A DNA stretch of 21,923 bases. Origin: Pseudomonadota bacterium. Its GTDB lineage: Bacteria > Pseudomonadota > Alphaproteobacteria > Rhizobiales > Hyphomicrobiaceae. Both the position numbers and the translations under genes were made by a program. The notes under the pieces were generated by a model that saw nothing but the letters and a program-made list of their open reading frames with translations, had not been told where the DNA came from and made no database searches. Location: positions 1 through 21,923 of the forward strand of contig QGVC01000015.1 in the NCBI GenBank assembly GCA_003242645.1, in the 5' to 3' direction. This document shows positions 1 through 7,955 of this stretch, piece after piece (positions within the stretch are counted from its first letter, which is position 1; every line of letters begins with the position of its first letter).

Positions 1-1
1 G

Positions 2-1036
2 TACAATTGCCCGCCCGGGCGGGGAACTGCTGACGGCTTTGGCTTTGCGGTGCCCACCGAATTTGGCAAACTGGGGGTCGGTGCGCTTCACACCGGGCGG
101 CAGATGCCGCTCTCGACCATGCTGCGCAACGGCGACGAGGTGCAGATCCTGACCGCCGCGGGCCAGACGCCACCGGCAGCCTGGGAGCAGATTGCGGTGA
201 CTGGCCGGGCGCGGTCTGCGATTCGCCGCGCTTCGCGCGAGGCGCTTCGGCGCCAATACTCGGAGCTGGGCCGGAGATTGCTGATCGCACGGCTCGAGAA
301 AGTCGGCGTCGAGTACACTGACGAAAAATTGAAGAAGGCGCTGCCGCGCCTCGGGCATCGAACGGTCGAGGATGCTCTGGCAGCCATCGGGCGTAGCGAG
401 CTTCCGGTCGCGGACGTGATAAAGGCCATCGCACCCGAGGCCGCCGAGCAGGAGCGCCGGCCGGCGCCATACCGCCCGAAGAACCGCCACAGCCATGCCC
501 TGAGCCAGGAGGGCTGGTTCAATCTGGCGAAGGTGATCGGCCTCAAGTTCCGTTTCACAGGCAACTCGAATGATACGACGAGCTCGCGGCCGGGTGGTTT
601 GCCGATCCGCGGACTGCGCAACGATATCCCCGTCACTTTCGAGGAAGGCGGAGCGGTGCCCGGCGACCGCGTCGTAGGCGTGCTCATTCCGGGCGAGGGC
701 ATCCGGATCTTTCAGATCCATTCGCCGCGGCTCAAGGATTACGAGAAGGAGAACTGGATCGACGTCACCTGGGATATCTCGCCTGACAAGCCGGAGCGCT
801 TCCCGGCCAAGCTGCGGGTGACAGCGATCAACGAGCCCGGTTCACTCGCGCAAATCGCGCAAGTGATCGGAGATGCCGATGGCAACATCGACAATCTCCA
901 GATGGTAAGGCGTGCCTCCGACTTCACAGAGATGCTCATCGAAGTGGAAGTGTGGGACCTGGAGCATCTCAACCGCATCATCAGCGGCTTGCGAACGAAG
1001 TCGGTCGTGAGCAATGTTGAGCGCTCGTTTGAGTGA
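2..1036 (+). CDS. RelA/SpoT-type bifunctional (p)ppGpp synthetase/hydrolase, C-terminal part (5' truncated by window edge)
   Basis: This is the regulatory half of a long RSH enzyme, which makes and degrades the stringent-response alarmone (p)ppGpp in the cytoplasm. The reading frame is open to the left edge, giving about 344 residues. The end of the TGS domain is visible (GRQMPL, then LRNGDEVQIL), followed by a helical region, a middle module with GGAVPGDRVVGV, and a C-terminal ACT domain at about residues 270-344 (NEPGSLAQIAQVIGDADGN). The synthetase and hydrolase domains lie outside the window. The usual cysteine pair of the zinc-finger-like module is absent (GG instead), which I recall for alphaproteobacterial Rsh proteins. 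The first roughly 110 bases fit the TGS consensus poorly, as if the sequence there were unreliable. The neighbours pdxJ-acpS-lepB-rnc-era-recO match the usual rhizobial order downstream of rsh. Confidence 0.9.
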   Translation, partial: YNCPPGRGTADGFGFAVPTEFGKLGVGALHTGRQMPLSTMLRNGDEVQILTAAGQTPPAAWEQIAVTGRARSAIRRASREALRRQYSELGRRLLIARLEKVGVEYTDEKLKKALPRLGHRTVEDALAAIGRSELPVADVIKAIAPEAAEQERRPAPYRPKNRHSHALSQEGWFNLAKVIGLKFRFTGNSNDTTSSRPGGLPIRGLRNDIPVTFEEGGAVPGDRVVGVLIPGEGIRIFQIHSPRLKDYEKENWIDVTWDISPDKPERFPAKLRVTAINEPGSLAQIAQVIGDADGNIDNLQMVRRASDFTEMLIEVEVWDLEHLNRIISGLRTKSVVSNVERSFE

Positions 1037-1138
1037 GATTTGAGAACGAGACGTACAACGCTTATCTGCAGATTGACGGCAGGTAGGCGAGGCCGGCGTG
1101 CGCGGCCGGGCGCTCGAACTGAGGAGGCAGCAGATCCA

Positions 1139-1921
1139 ATGGTTCCGAGGCAGGACCTTCCGTATCAGCGGCTGGGCGTCAACATCGACCACGTGGCCAC
1201 CATTCGTAATGCCCGTGGGGGACGGCACCCCGACCCTTTGCGCGCAGCGCATTTGGCCGTCGAGGCGGGCGCTGACGGCATCACAGCCCATTTGCGGGAG
1301 GACCGCCGCCACATCTCCGATGAGGACATTGCGCGCCTCAAGGCAGAGTTGACCAGGCCGCTGAACCTGGAGATGGCCGCCACGGAGGAGATGCTGAATA
1401 TCGCACTGCGTCACCTGCCAAATGCCTGCTGTCTTGTTCCAGAGCGCCGCGAGGAACGGACGACGGAGGGCGGGCTCGACGTCGCGGGCGGACGGGAGCA
1501 TCTGGCAGGGTTCGTGTCGCGTCTCAAGGATGCTGGCATCCGGGTCTCGCTATTCATTGAACCAGAGGAGCGCCAGATCGAGGCGGCAGCCGCAATTGGT
1601 GCCGACGTCGTCGAGCTGCACACCGGCGCCTATTGCGAGCGCGCGCTGCAGGAGGACGCCAAGGGCGTCGCGTACGAAGTGGAGCGGTTGCGTAATGCTG
1701 CGCGTATCGCAGCCGAGGCCGGCTTGGAGGTGCACGCGGGGCACGGCTTGACCTACAACACTGTCGCTCCTGTGGCGCGCATCCCCCAAGTCGTTGAGCT
1801 CAACATCGGTCACTTCCTGATCGGCGAGGCGATCTTCGGTGGGCTCCATTCTGCGGTGCGCCGGATGCGCGCTCTGATGGATGAGGCGCGTGCAAGCGTC
1901 GCAGGCCGTAGGAGTGCCTGA
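1139..1921 (+). CDS. pdxJ: Pyridoxine 5'-phosphate synthase PdxJ
   Basis: PdxJ condenses 1-deoxy-D-xylulose 5-phosphate with 3-amino-2-oxopropyl phosphate to give pyridoxine 5'-phosphate, the ring-closing step of the DXP-dependent vitamin B6 pathway in the cytoplasm. The 260-residue TIM-barrel protein has [17 protein letters not shown] (residues 12-28), HLREDRRHI with the catalytic histidine at 51, LEMA with glutamate 78, GHGLTYN with histidine 202, and [14 protein letters not shown] near the C terminus. These match E. coli H45, E72 and H193 by eye. I chose ATG 1139 because a GAGGAGG ribosome site sits 11 bases upstream and the conserved fold begins soon after. The frame stays open further 5' (to about 1040), but those residues are low-complexity and arginine-rich and unlike PdxJ. 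acpS starts 6 bases downstream, so the two are probably cotranscribed. Confidence 0.96.
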   Translation: MVPRQDLPYQRLGVNIDHVATIRNARGGRHPDPLRAAHLAVEAGADGITAHLREDRRHISDEDIARLKAELTRPLNLEMAATEEMLNIALRHLPNACCLVPERREERTTEGGLDVAGGREHLAGFVSRLKDAGIRVSLFIEPEERQIEAAAAIGADVVELHTGAYCERALQEDAKGVAYEVERLRNAARIAAEAGLEVHAGHGLTYNTVAPVARIPQVVELNIGHFLIGEAIFGGLHSAVRRMRALMDEARASVAGRRSA

Positions 1922-1927
1922 CGCCTT

Positions 1928-2341
1928 ATGATTCTCGGCCTCGGAAACGACATCATCGACATCAGGCGTATCGAGCGCGCGATCGAGCGATTCGGAGATC
2001 GGTTCCTGAACCGCGTCTTCACAGAGGTTGAGCGGCAGAAGTCGGACAGCCGTAGCCAGCGCGCAGCGTCCTATGCTAAGCGCTTCGCCGCGAAAGAGGC
2101 CTGCGCAAAGGCGCTCGGAACCGGCTTGCGACAGGGGGTGTTCTGGCGGGACATGGGTGTCATCAATCTGCCGTCAGGGCGTCCGACGCTGATCCTCACA
2201 GGTGGCGCGGCCAAGCAGCTGGAGCGGATCACGCCTCCAGGATACACAGCCCGAATCGATTTGACCCTGACCGATGATTATCCGTTGGCCCAGGCGATCG
2301 TAATCATCTCGGGCGTTCCGATCGACGGTAGTTCGCGTTGA
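1928..2341 (+). CDS. acpS: Holo-[acyl-carrier-protein] synthase AcpS
   Basis: AcpS transfers the 4'-phosphopantetheine arm of coenzyme A to apo-acyl carrier protein, activating it for fatty acid synthesis. The 137-residue length is normal for this small trimeric phosphopantetheinyl transferase family. The N terminus is typical ([16 protein letters not shown]) with magnesium-binding aspartate 8. The second signature is [15 protein letters not shown], with glutamate 57. The gene follows pdxJ by 6 bases and precedes lepB by 118 bases, an order shared with many alpha- and gammaproteobacteria. No good ribosome site lies close to the ATG, so translation may be coupled to pdxJ. Confidence 0.95.
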   Translation: MILGLGNDIIDIRRIERAIERFGDRFLNRVFTEVERQKSDSRSQRAASYAKRFAAKEACAKALGTGLRQGVFWRDMGVINLPSGRPTLILTGGAAKQLERITPPGYTARIDLTLTDDYPLAQAIVIISGVPIDGSSR

Positions 2342-2459
2342 AGTGAGTGGCAGAGGAAGGGGTCGGTTTGCGCTGCCTCTCCGGAACGGTTATAGCGGGC
2401 CGGAAATCGCAAAGCGCGGTCCTCGGAGGTTTGGATCCGTGCCGCCCAGGAGCACGAGA

Positions 2460-3230
2460 ATGAGTCTGAACACAGACACCGGCAAGAAGCGCGAAAGCGG
2501 CTGGTGGGAAACCGTCAAGATCGTCATTCAGGCGCTCGCGCTCGCCATGGTAGTGCGCGTGTTCTTTTACCAGCCCTTCAACATTCCGTCGGGCTCGATG
2601 AAGTCGACGCTGCTCGTGGGCGACTACCTGTTCGTTTCGAAGCTGTCCTACGGCTACAGCCGCTACTCGTTTCCGTTTGGACTCAATCTGTTTTCCGGTC
2701 GCATTTTCGCGTCGCCTCCTCAGCGGGGCGATGTCGCCGTGTTCAAGCTGCCGCGTGACAACTCGACGGACTACATCAAGCGCGTGATCGGCCTGCCGGG
2801 CGACGAGATCCAGATGCGGAACGGTGTCCTCTACATCAATGGCCAGGCCGTTCCCAAAGTTCGCGTCGAGGATTTCGTCACCCGCGAGGAAGACGGCGTG
2901 TTGCGTCGCATCCCGCAGTATGAGGAAACGCTGCCCAACGGCGTGAAATACAGAGTGCTCGATTCCGAGCCCAATGGTCCGTTCGACAACACGGGCGTGT
3001 TCAAGGTCCCCGAGAACCACTATTTCGTTATGGGGGACAACCGCGATAACTCTACGGACAGCCGTGCGCAGTGGGGTGTAGGCTTCGTGCCGTTCGAGAA
3101 CTTCGTTGGCCGTGCGGAGATCATCTTCTTCTCGGCGGCCTTCGACGATCCCGACGCATTCCGGCTCTACACGCCCTGGCTCTGGCCCCGGGATATTCGC
3201 TGGGAGCGGTTCTTCACCTTGGTGCGCTGA
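2460..3230 (+). CDS. lepB: Signal peptidase I LepB
   Basis: LepB is the membrane-bound serine protease that removes signal peptides from exported proteins. From ATG 2460 the product has 256 residues: a short cytoplasmic N terminus, one transmembrane segment (about residues 19-37), then the S26 catalytic domain. IPSGSM places the nucleophile at serine 46 and the oxyanion-hole serine at 44. YIKRVIGLPGD holds the general base lysine 107, and MGDNRDNSTDSR is the conserved late box. A longer in-frame GTG start at 2343 exists, but ATG 2460 has an AGGAG site 7 bases upstream and gives the usual alphaproteobacterial N terminus. The gene is followed after 6 bases by rnc. Confidence 0.95.
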   Translation: MSLNTDTGKKRESGWWETVKIVIQALALAMVVRVFFYQPFNIPSGSMKSTLLVGDYLFVSKLSYGYSRYSFPFGLNLFSGRIFASPPQRGDVAVFKLPRDNSTDYIKRVIGLPGDEIQMRNGVLYINGQAVPKVRVEDFVTREEDGVLRRIPQYEETLPNGVKYRVLDSEPNGPFDNTGVFKVPENHYFVMGDNRDNSTDSRAQWGVGFVPFENFVGRAEIIFFSAAFDDPDAFRLYTPWLWPRDIRWERFFTLVR

Positions 3231-3236
3231 ACAGAC

Positions 3237-3977
3237 GTGCGACGCGGAACGAAGAGGACGGAACTCGAGACGCGACTGGGCTACACGTTCAAGAACCGTG
3301 AGCTGTTCAAACGCGCTTTGACACATGCAAGCGTCCGGTCGCATCGGGGGACGCGGCACGACAACGAGCGGCTCGAATTCGTCGGCGACCGAGTGTTGGG
3401 GCTCGCCGTTGCCGATATGCTCTTCGAGCTGCACCCCGACGCCAGCGAAGGAGAGCTTGCCCGCCGCTTCAACCGGCTGGTCCGCGGGCAAGCCTGTGCC
3501 AACGTCGCGCGGAGGGTTGGGGTGGGGCCGTACCTGATCCTCAGCGAAAGCGAGGCGGAGAGCGGCGGGCGCGAGAAGGAGACGATTCTGGCCGGCGCTC
3601 TCGAGGCGCTCCTGGGAGCGGTGTTCATCGAAGCCGGTTTCGAGACTGCGCGTAAGATTGTGAGATCGCTGTGGAGCGATCTGCTCGATGCCATGCCCGA
3701 AGCGATACCCGATCCGAAGTCAGCGCTGCAGGAGTGGGCGCAGGGCCAAGGGCTCTCGCTCCCAGAGTACATCGAGATTTCGCGGAGCGGTCCCGATCAT
3801 GCGCCGCTCTTCGTCACGGAGGTGCACATCCCGGGCCGGGAGCCGGCGCGAGGGGAGGGGCCAACGAAACGCCAGGCAGAGCAAGCGGCGGCCAGCGTGA
3901 TGCTGGCGCGCGAGGGCGTTCGCCTGGAGGCGCTACGCCGGGGCGATGCCGGCCTGAAGAAGTCATCCCATGGCTGA
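3237..3977 (+). CDS. rnc: Ribonuclease III (with substitution of a conserved active-site Asp)
   Basis: RNase III cuts double-stranded RNA and matures rRNA precursors. The 246-residue protein has the N-terminal RNase III domain with NERLEFVGDRVLGL (E44, E47, D51), the EGEL glutamate at 71, and a C-terminal double-stranded-RNA-binding domain (about residues 160-230, beginning DPKSALQEWAQ). In the second metal-binding motif the expected ILAD..EAL reads ILAGALEAL, so the aspartate equivalent to E. coli D114 is glycine 120 (codon GGC at 3594-3596), while the following glutamate (E123) is kept. The start is GTG 3237, six bases after the lepB stop. There is no nearby ATG and no strong ribosome site, suggesting translational coupling. 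The end overlaps era by 8 bases. The identity is certain; full catalytic activity is not. Confidence 0.95.
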   Translation: MRRGTKRTELETRLGYTFKNRELFKRALTHASVRSHRGTRHDNERLEFVGDRVLGLAVADMLFELHPDASEGELARRFNRLVRGQACANVARRVGVGPYLILSESEAESGGREKETILAGALEALLGAVFIEAGFETARKIVRSLWSDLLDAMPEAIPDPKSALQEWAQGQGLSLPEYIEISRSGPDHAPLFVTEVHIPGREPARGEGPTKRQAEQAAASVMLAREGVRLEALRRGDAGLKKSSHG

Positions 3978-4908
3978 CAAGGAGGCCGTGGCGGGCTACG
4001 GGCCCCAAGGCGAGACGCGGTGCGGCTTCATTGCGGTGATCGGCGCGCCCAATGCCGGCAAGTCCACGCTGGTCAATGCCCTGGTCGGGGCCAAGGTGAC
4101 CATCGTTTCGCGAAAGGTCCAGACGACACGCATCCCCGTGCGGGGGATCGTGGTCGAGGGCGCGAGCCAGCTGGTCTTTCTGGACACCCCCGGCATTTTC
4201 CGGCCCCGACGGCGGCTCGACCGCGCAATGGTGGAGGCAGCCTGGGCCGGTGCCCTTGATGCCGACATCGTCGTCCTGATGGTCGATGCCTTGAAAGGGA
4301 TCACCGAGGACGTGGAGCGGATTCTCGACCGGCTCGGCGAGGCGCACGGGCTGAAGGTGCTTGTGCTGAACAAGGTCGACCGCCTAGTAGACAAGAGCAA
4401 GCTTCTCGTCCTCACGGACCAGCTGACGAAACGGATCGCGTTCGACCGGGTATTCATGGTCTCCGCGCTGACTGGCAGCGGGCTCGAGGACTTGAAGCAC
4501 TATCTGGTGGAGGTCGCGCCGCCTGGGCCGTGGCACTATCCCCCGGATGAGCTGTCGGATCTTTCAGACCGCAAGCTGGCTGCGGAGATCACCCGCGAAA
4601 AGATCTACGACCGCCTGCACGATGAGCTGCCGTACTCCATCACCGTGGAGACGACAGGCTGGAAGACGATGCGCGACGGTTCGGTCCGCATCGAGCAGAC
4701 AATATTCGTCGAGCGCGAAAGCCAGCGGAAAATCGTGCTGGGGAAGGGTGGCGCGACGGTTAAGCAGATCTCAATGGAGGCCAGGAAGGAGCTTGCGGAG
4801 CTGCTTGGCCATCCGGTGCACTTGTTCCTTTTTGTCAAAGTGCGGGAGGACTGGACCGAGGACCCGGAGCGCTACCGCGAGATGGGCCTCGAGTTTCCCA
4901 AGGAGTGA
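3970..4908 (+). CDS. era: GTPase Era
   Basis: Era is an essential GTPase that binds the 3' end of 16S rRNA and checks maturation of the 30S subunit. The 312-residue protein shows G1 GAPNAGKS (25-32), G3 DTPG (72-75), G4 NKVD (134-137) and G5 SAL (165-167). The C-terminal KH domain follows, with the GKGGATVKQI loop and ending VHLFLFVKVREDW. The N-terminal extension of about 18 residues before the GTPase core is longer than in E. coli but seems ordinary for this group. The ATG lies inside the last codons of rnc (8-base overlap), the usual coupled rnc-era arrangement. Confidence 0.97.
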   Translation: MADKEAVAGYGPQGETRCGFIAVIGAPNAGKSTLVNALVGAKVTIVSRKVQTTRIPVRGIVVEGASQLVFLDTPGIFRPRRRLDRAMVEAAWAGALDADIVVLMVDALKGITEDVERILDRLGEAHGLKVLVLNKVDRLVDKSKLLVLTDQLTKRIAFDRVFMVSALTGSGLEDLKHYLVEVAPPGPWHYPPDELSDLSDRKLAAEITREKIYDRLHDELPYSITVETTGWKTMRDGSVRIEQTIFVERESQRKIVLGKGGATVKQISMEARKELAELLGHPVHLFLFVKVREDWTEDPERYREMGLEFPKE

Positions 4909-4940
4909 GCTGCTGACTGCGGCAGCACCTCGAACGACTG

Positions 4941-5684
4941 ATGAATTGGTCCGATGAAGGCATCGTCTTGTCCGTCCGCCCGCATGGCGAGACGGCGGCA
5001 GTCGTGGAGCTGCTGACACGACATCATGGCCGCCATTTCGGGCTCGTGCACGGAGGGCGCAGCCGGCGCATGCGGCCGGTACTTCAGATCGGTAATCACG
5101 TGGAGGCCACTTGGAAAGCGCGGCTGGCCGAGCACCTCGGCTACTTCGCCACAGAGCTGCGCAAGGGCTATGCGGCCTCGGCCATGGAGGACCCGCTGGC
5201 TCTCACGGGTCTCACGTCTCTTTGCGCGTTGGCCCGCCTGCTGCCGGAGCGGGATCCGCATCCCGAAATTTACGAGGTGACGCTGTTCGTCCTGAGCTAT
5301 CTCAACGATAACAGCATCTGGCCGGCGCTTTACGTGCGCTGGGAGCTCAATCTGCTGGCTGAGCTTGGTTTCGGCCTCGACCTCAAGTCCTGTGCTGCGA
5401 CGGGGACAACAGAGAACCTTGTATGGGTCTCTCCCAAGTCGGGCCGAGCTGTCTCCGCCGCGGCCGGCGAGCCTTACCGCGACCGCCTGCTACCTTTGCC
5501 TCAATTCCTGCTTGGTCCTGACCGCGGGCCCGTGACACGCCGCGATATTCTTGATGGCTTGAGGCTCACCGGTACATTCCTGGAGTCGCGGGTGCTTTTT
5601 CCGCGGGACATGACCATGCCTGAGGCAAGGCACCGCCTGGTCTCGGCACTCTCACGCGAAAGCCGTAAGGAAGAAGAGGCTTAA
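4941..5684 (+). CDS. recO: DNA repair protein RecO
   Basis: RecO works with RecR (and RecF) to load RecA onto SSB-coated single-stranded DNA during gap repair. The 247-residue length fits the family. The N terminus MNWSDEGIVLSVRPHGETAAVVELLTR-type OB fold is clear, including the HGGRSRRMRPVLQIGN segment. The C-terminal helical part contains LDLKSCAATG and AAGEPYRDRLLPLPQFL, both typical of rhizobial RecO. The start is the ATG 32 bases after the era stop. era-recO adjacency is widespread. It is the last gene of the tightly packed block; the next gene is 233 bases away. Confidence 0.93.
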   Translation: MNWSDEGIVLSVRPHGETAAVVELLTRHHGRHFGLVHGGRSRRMRPVLQIGNHVEATWKARLAEHLGYFATELRKGYAASAMEDPLALTGLTSLCALARLLPERDPHPEIYEVTLFVLSYLNDNSIWPALYVRWELNLLAELGFGLDLKSCAATGTTENLVWVSPKSGRAVSAAAGEPYRDRLLPLPQFLLGPDRGPVTRRDILDGLRLTGTFLESRVLFPRDMTMPEARHRLVSALSRESRKEEEA

Positions 5685-5811
5685 GCTTAATTCCGACAGA
5701 TGTGCAGCCCTGTCTAGCCGGACCGGACGGCAACGCCGTGCCCCGAAATGGGAATTCCGCGATCAATTCGGGTTGAAAATCAGTATCGAAACCACTTATT
5801 CTTGGCACGGT

Positions 5812-5860
5812 CACCCGAATGGTGACTTTGTTGGCTGTTGCCGCCACCGGAATGGTGAAC
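5812..5860. repeat. Two near-identical CACC-N5-GGTG palindromic boxes, 33 bases apart
   Basis: CACCCGAATGGTGAC (5812-5826) and CACCGGAATGGTGAAC (5845-5860) differ at one central base over the shared 14 positions. Each is an imperfect palindrome with CACC and GGTG arms. The start-to-start distance is 33 bases, about three helical turns, in the 233-base gap between recO and rsfS. This could be a paired operator for an unknown regulator. It could also be chance, or the trace of a short duplication. Confidence 0.4.
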
Positions 5861-5917
5861 AACGCGGAGAACAGCACCCAAATTGGGACTTGATGGCGAA
5901 AGGAAATCCACCACACG

Positions 5918-6325
5918 ATGCAATCTGCTCTTGAGGGCGCCCGCCGGGGCGTGCCTCCGGCCGAGTTCGCCTCAGAAGGAAGGAACTCGGAAACGCTCCT
6001 CGCCCACGTCGTCCACTGGCTCGATGAGGCCAAGGCCGAGGAGGTGGTCACCATCGATCTCCGGAACAAATCATCGATCGGTGACTACATGGTGATCGCA
6101 AGTGGCCGCTCTGACCGTCATGTCGGAGCCATCGCGGATCAGATCCAGCGCAAGCTGAAGGAACATGGTTTCGGACGCGCCCGCATAGAGGGTGCGGAGG
6201 CGTGCGATTGGGTGCTGATCGACGCGCTGGACGTCATCGTCCACGTCTTCCGTCCAGAGGTGCGCGAGTTCTACAATCTGGAGAAGATGTGGTCGGCAGA
6301 GCGCCCGGCGGAAAGCGCCCATTGA
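5918..6325 (+). CDS. rsfS: Ribosomal silencing factor RsfS (Iojap/YbeB family)
   Basis: RsfS binds ribosomal protein uL14 on the 50S subunit and blocks joining to the 30S subunit, lowering translation in poor nutrients. The 135-residue protein carries the whole Iojap-like domain: AEEVVTIDLRNKSSIGDYMVIASGRS-type core, then ADQIQRKLKEHG, EGAEACDWVLIDALDVIVHVF and REFYNLEKMW. The first 25 or so residues before the domain are poorly conserved, so a slightly later start cannot be excluded. An AGGA sits about 12 bases before the chosen ATG. It precedes rlmH, another 50S-linked gene; rsfS-rlmH is a very common bacterial pair. Confidence 0.94.
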   Translation: MQSALEGARRGVPPAEFASEGRNSETLLAHVVHWLDEAKAEEVVTIDLRNKSSIGDYMVIASGRSDRHVGAIADQIQRKLKEHGFGRARIEGAEACDWVLIDALDVIVHVFRPEVREFYNLEKMWSAERPAESAH

Positions 6326-6385
6326 GGGCCGGACAGCTGCGGACCTGATCGTTGCGGGCCGGTCCCGCGATGAGGGATGCGGCCC

Positions 6386-6868
6386 ATGCGCATCATCATC
6401 GCAGCAGTCGGACGCCTCAAAGAGGGGCCTGAGCGCCAGCTTTTCGAGCGCTATCGCGATCGGCTGGCAGCGATCAGCCGTGGTGTCGGCTGGGGCCCCT
6501 TCGACGTAGCCGAAATCCCTGAGAGCCGCGCATCGGACGCGGATGCGCGGAAGTCTGACGAGGCGGCGCGATTGCTCGCCAAAGTTGATGCCGCTGGAGT
6601 CAGGATCGCCCTCGACGAGAATGGTCGCGAGGTCACCAGCGAAGCCTTCGCCAGATACCTGCAGCAGCAGCGGCAGGCGGGCGTTTCTTGCCTTGCCTTT
6701 CTCATCGGGGGTCCCGACGGCCACGGCGCCGAGGCGCTGGCTCGCGCCGATCTCAAGCTCTCACTCGGAAAAATGACACTCCCCCACATGCTCGTCCGCG
6801 TGATTCTGGTCGAGCAGCTCTATCGCGCCGCGACGATTCTGACCGGCCATCCCTATCATCGCGGCTAA
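6386..6868 (+). CDS. rlmH: 23S rRNA (pseudouridine(1915)-N(3))-methyltransferase RlmH
   Basis: RlmH is a SPOUT-fold methyltransferase that uses S-adenosylmethionine to methylate pseudouridine 1915 in helix 69 of 23S rRNA on assembled 70S ribosomes. The 160-residue protein starts MRIIIAAVGRLKEGPE and ends with the knot region: FLIGGPDGHG (106-115), LSLGKMTLPHMLVRVILVEQLYRA and the conserved GHPYHRG C terminus. An in-frame ATG lies 9 bases upstream at 6377. I prefer 6386 because the GAGGGA motif is properly spaced only for it and the family starts at this residue. The stop overlaps the stop of the convergent panE-like gene (CTAA shared at 6865-6868). Confidence 0.96.
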   Translation: MRIIIAAVGRLKEGPERQLFERYRDRLAAISRGVGWGPFDVAEIPESRASDADARKSDEAARLLAKVDAAGVRIALDENGREVTSEAFARYLQQQRQAGVSCLAFLIGGPDGHGAEALARADLKLSLGKMTLPHMLVRVILVEQLYRAATILTGHPYHRG

Positions 6869-7812
6869 GCATTCTGGCCTGGGGCCTTCGCAGCTCCAAA
6901 TGCCGATTCCTTTGCTTTCAGCAGGGCCACGACGAGAGAGTTCACCGGCGTCGCAATACCGACCTTGGCGCCCTCGCGCGGAATTGCGCCGTTGATGTTG
7001 TCGATCTCCGCGGGACGGCCGGCGAGATGGTCGAGAAGCATAGAAGGCTTCGCATGAGGTATTTTCTCGCCAAAGGCGCGAACGTAAGCGATGGGATCAT
7101 CGAAGTCGAGCGCGATCCCTTTCGCCCGCGCCACCTGATAAGCCTCGTTCGCGCAGGCGGTCGCGACGCTCCACGCGCTGGGATTCGCCTGAACCTCTCC
7201 GATTGTAAGGCCGGTCAAGGCGCAGGTGCCTGAATAGGTGACGTTACAGATCAGCTTCTCCCAGACCATTTTGTGGATGTCCTCGAAGGTCAGCGTTTGA
7301 AAGCCGCCGGAACGCCAAACCTCGGCTACAGCCTCCAAGCGCGGCGTGAGGCCACCCTCCATCTCGCCGAGGCGCACGAACTCCATGCCGTTGTGGTGGG
7401 CATGACCGGGGGCGCGAATCGATGCGCCGAAGCCGCCGACGACACCCAACATAACTCGCTTCCTGCCGACGATCTCGGCCACTTTGTCGGCGCTGCCGAG
7501 CCCATTCTGAATCGTCAGAATTGGAGCATCCTCTTTCGCCACCTGGAGAGCCGAACGGGCCGCATCGACGACGCCGTTATCCTTGGTGGCGATGATAACG
7601 AGGTCAGCGTCGCGGACATCCGCCGGGTCGGTCGTGGCCGCTATCCTGACGGTGCGGTCGCCTGAAGCCCCCTCCACCCGAAGGCCTTTCTCCCGGATAG
7701 CATCGATGTGCTCCTTCCACTGATCGATGGCCCACACCTCGTGGCCCGCGGAGGCCAGAAGTGCCGCATACACGGAGCCCATTGCTCCGACGCCGATAAT
7801 CGCGATTTTCAT
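6865..7812 (-). CDS. 2-dehydropantoate 2-reductase (ketopantoate reductase, PanE/ApbA family)
   Basis: Enzymes of this family reduce 2-dehydropantoate to pantoate with NADPH in the pantothenate/CoA pathway. The 315-residue protein has an N-terminal Rossmann fold (GVGAMGSVYAALLASAGHEV), the NGLG segment, and the catalytic lysine in KMVWEKLICN. The C-terminal helical domain includes SMLLDHLAGRPAEIDNINGAI with the conserved glutamate and asparagine region. The start ATG has a strong GGAGGAAAG site 6 bases upstream. The gene stands alone on the minus strand, tail to tail with rlmH. PanE-family paralogs of other specificity are common in alphaproteobacteria, so I leave the symbol empty although panE is plausible. 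Confidence 0.88.
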   Translation of the reverse strand: MKIAIIGVGAMGSVYAALLASAGHEVWAIDQWKEHIDAIREKGLRVEGASGDRTVRIAATTDPADVRDADLVIIATKDNGVVDAARSALQVAKEDAPILTIQNGLGSADKVAEIVGRKRVMLGVVGGFGASIRAPGHAHHNGMEFVRLGEMEGGLTPRLEAVAEVWRSGGFQTLTFEDIHKMVWEKLICNVTYSGTCALTGLTIGEVQANPSAWSVATACANEAYQVARAKGIALDFDDPIAYVRAFGEKIPHAKPSMLLDHLAGRPAEIDNINGAIPREGAKVGIATPVNSLVVALLKAKESAFGAAKAPGQNA

Positions 7813-7905
7813 GGTATCTTTCCTCCAAGGTTGCGATCCTACAGGCCCGGCTTGGGGTCGACCATCGAATGGGCGCGTGGCGTTGGTCGGGAGGGCTGCC
7901 GATGC

Positions 7906-7930
7906 GGAACCGTAGCGCCCGCATCAGTTT
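7906..7930 (+). promoter_or_regulatory. Weak EcfG-like promoter candidate upstream of the nfeD/slipin pair
   Basis: GGAAC (7906-7910) is followed after 16 bases by GTTT (7927-7930), or after 15 bases by AGTT. The general-stress EcfG consensus of alphaproteobacteria is GGAAC-N16/17-cGTT, so either the -10 element or the spacing is off by one. It would place the transcript start just ahead of the ATG at 7956. It is a weak call. Confidence 0.25.
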
Positions 7931-7955
7931 CTACCGTGGAACCCGGCGGGAAAAG

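Noticed and set aside
1040..1138. N-terminal extension of PdxJ starting at 1040
   Set aside because: The residues are arginine-rich and unlike the family, and a ribosome site supports ATG 1139.
2304..3491. Long minus-strand open frame of 395 codons opposite acpS-lepB-rnc
   Set aside because: It lies entirely opposite three well-supported genes, its translation matches no family, and long antisense frames are expected in high-G+C DNA.
5819..5893. 24-codon frame with a hydrophobic start between recO and rsfS
   Set aside because: It has no ribosome site, overlaps the palindromic boxes, and nothing supports translation.
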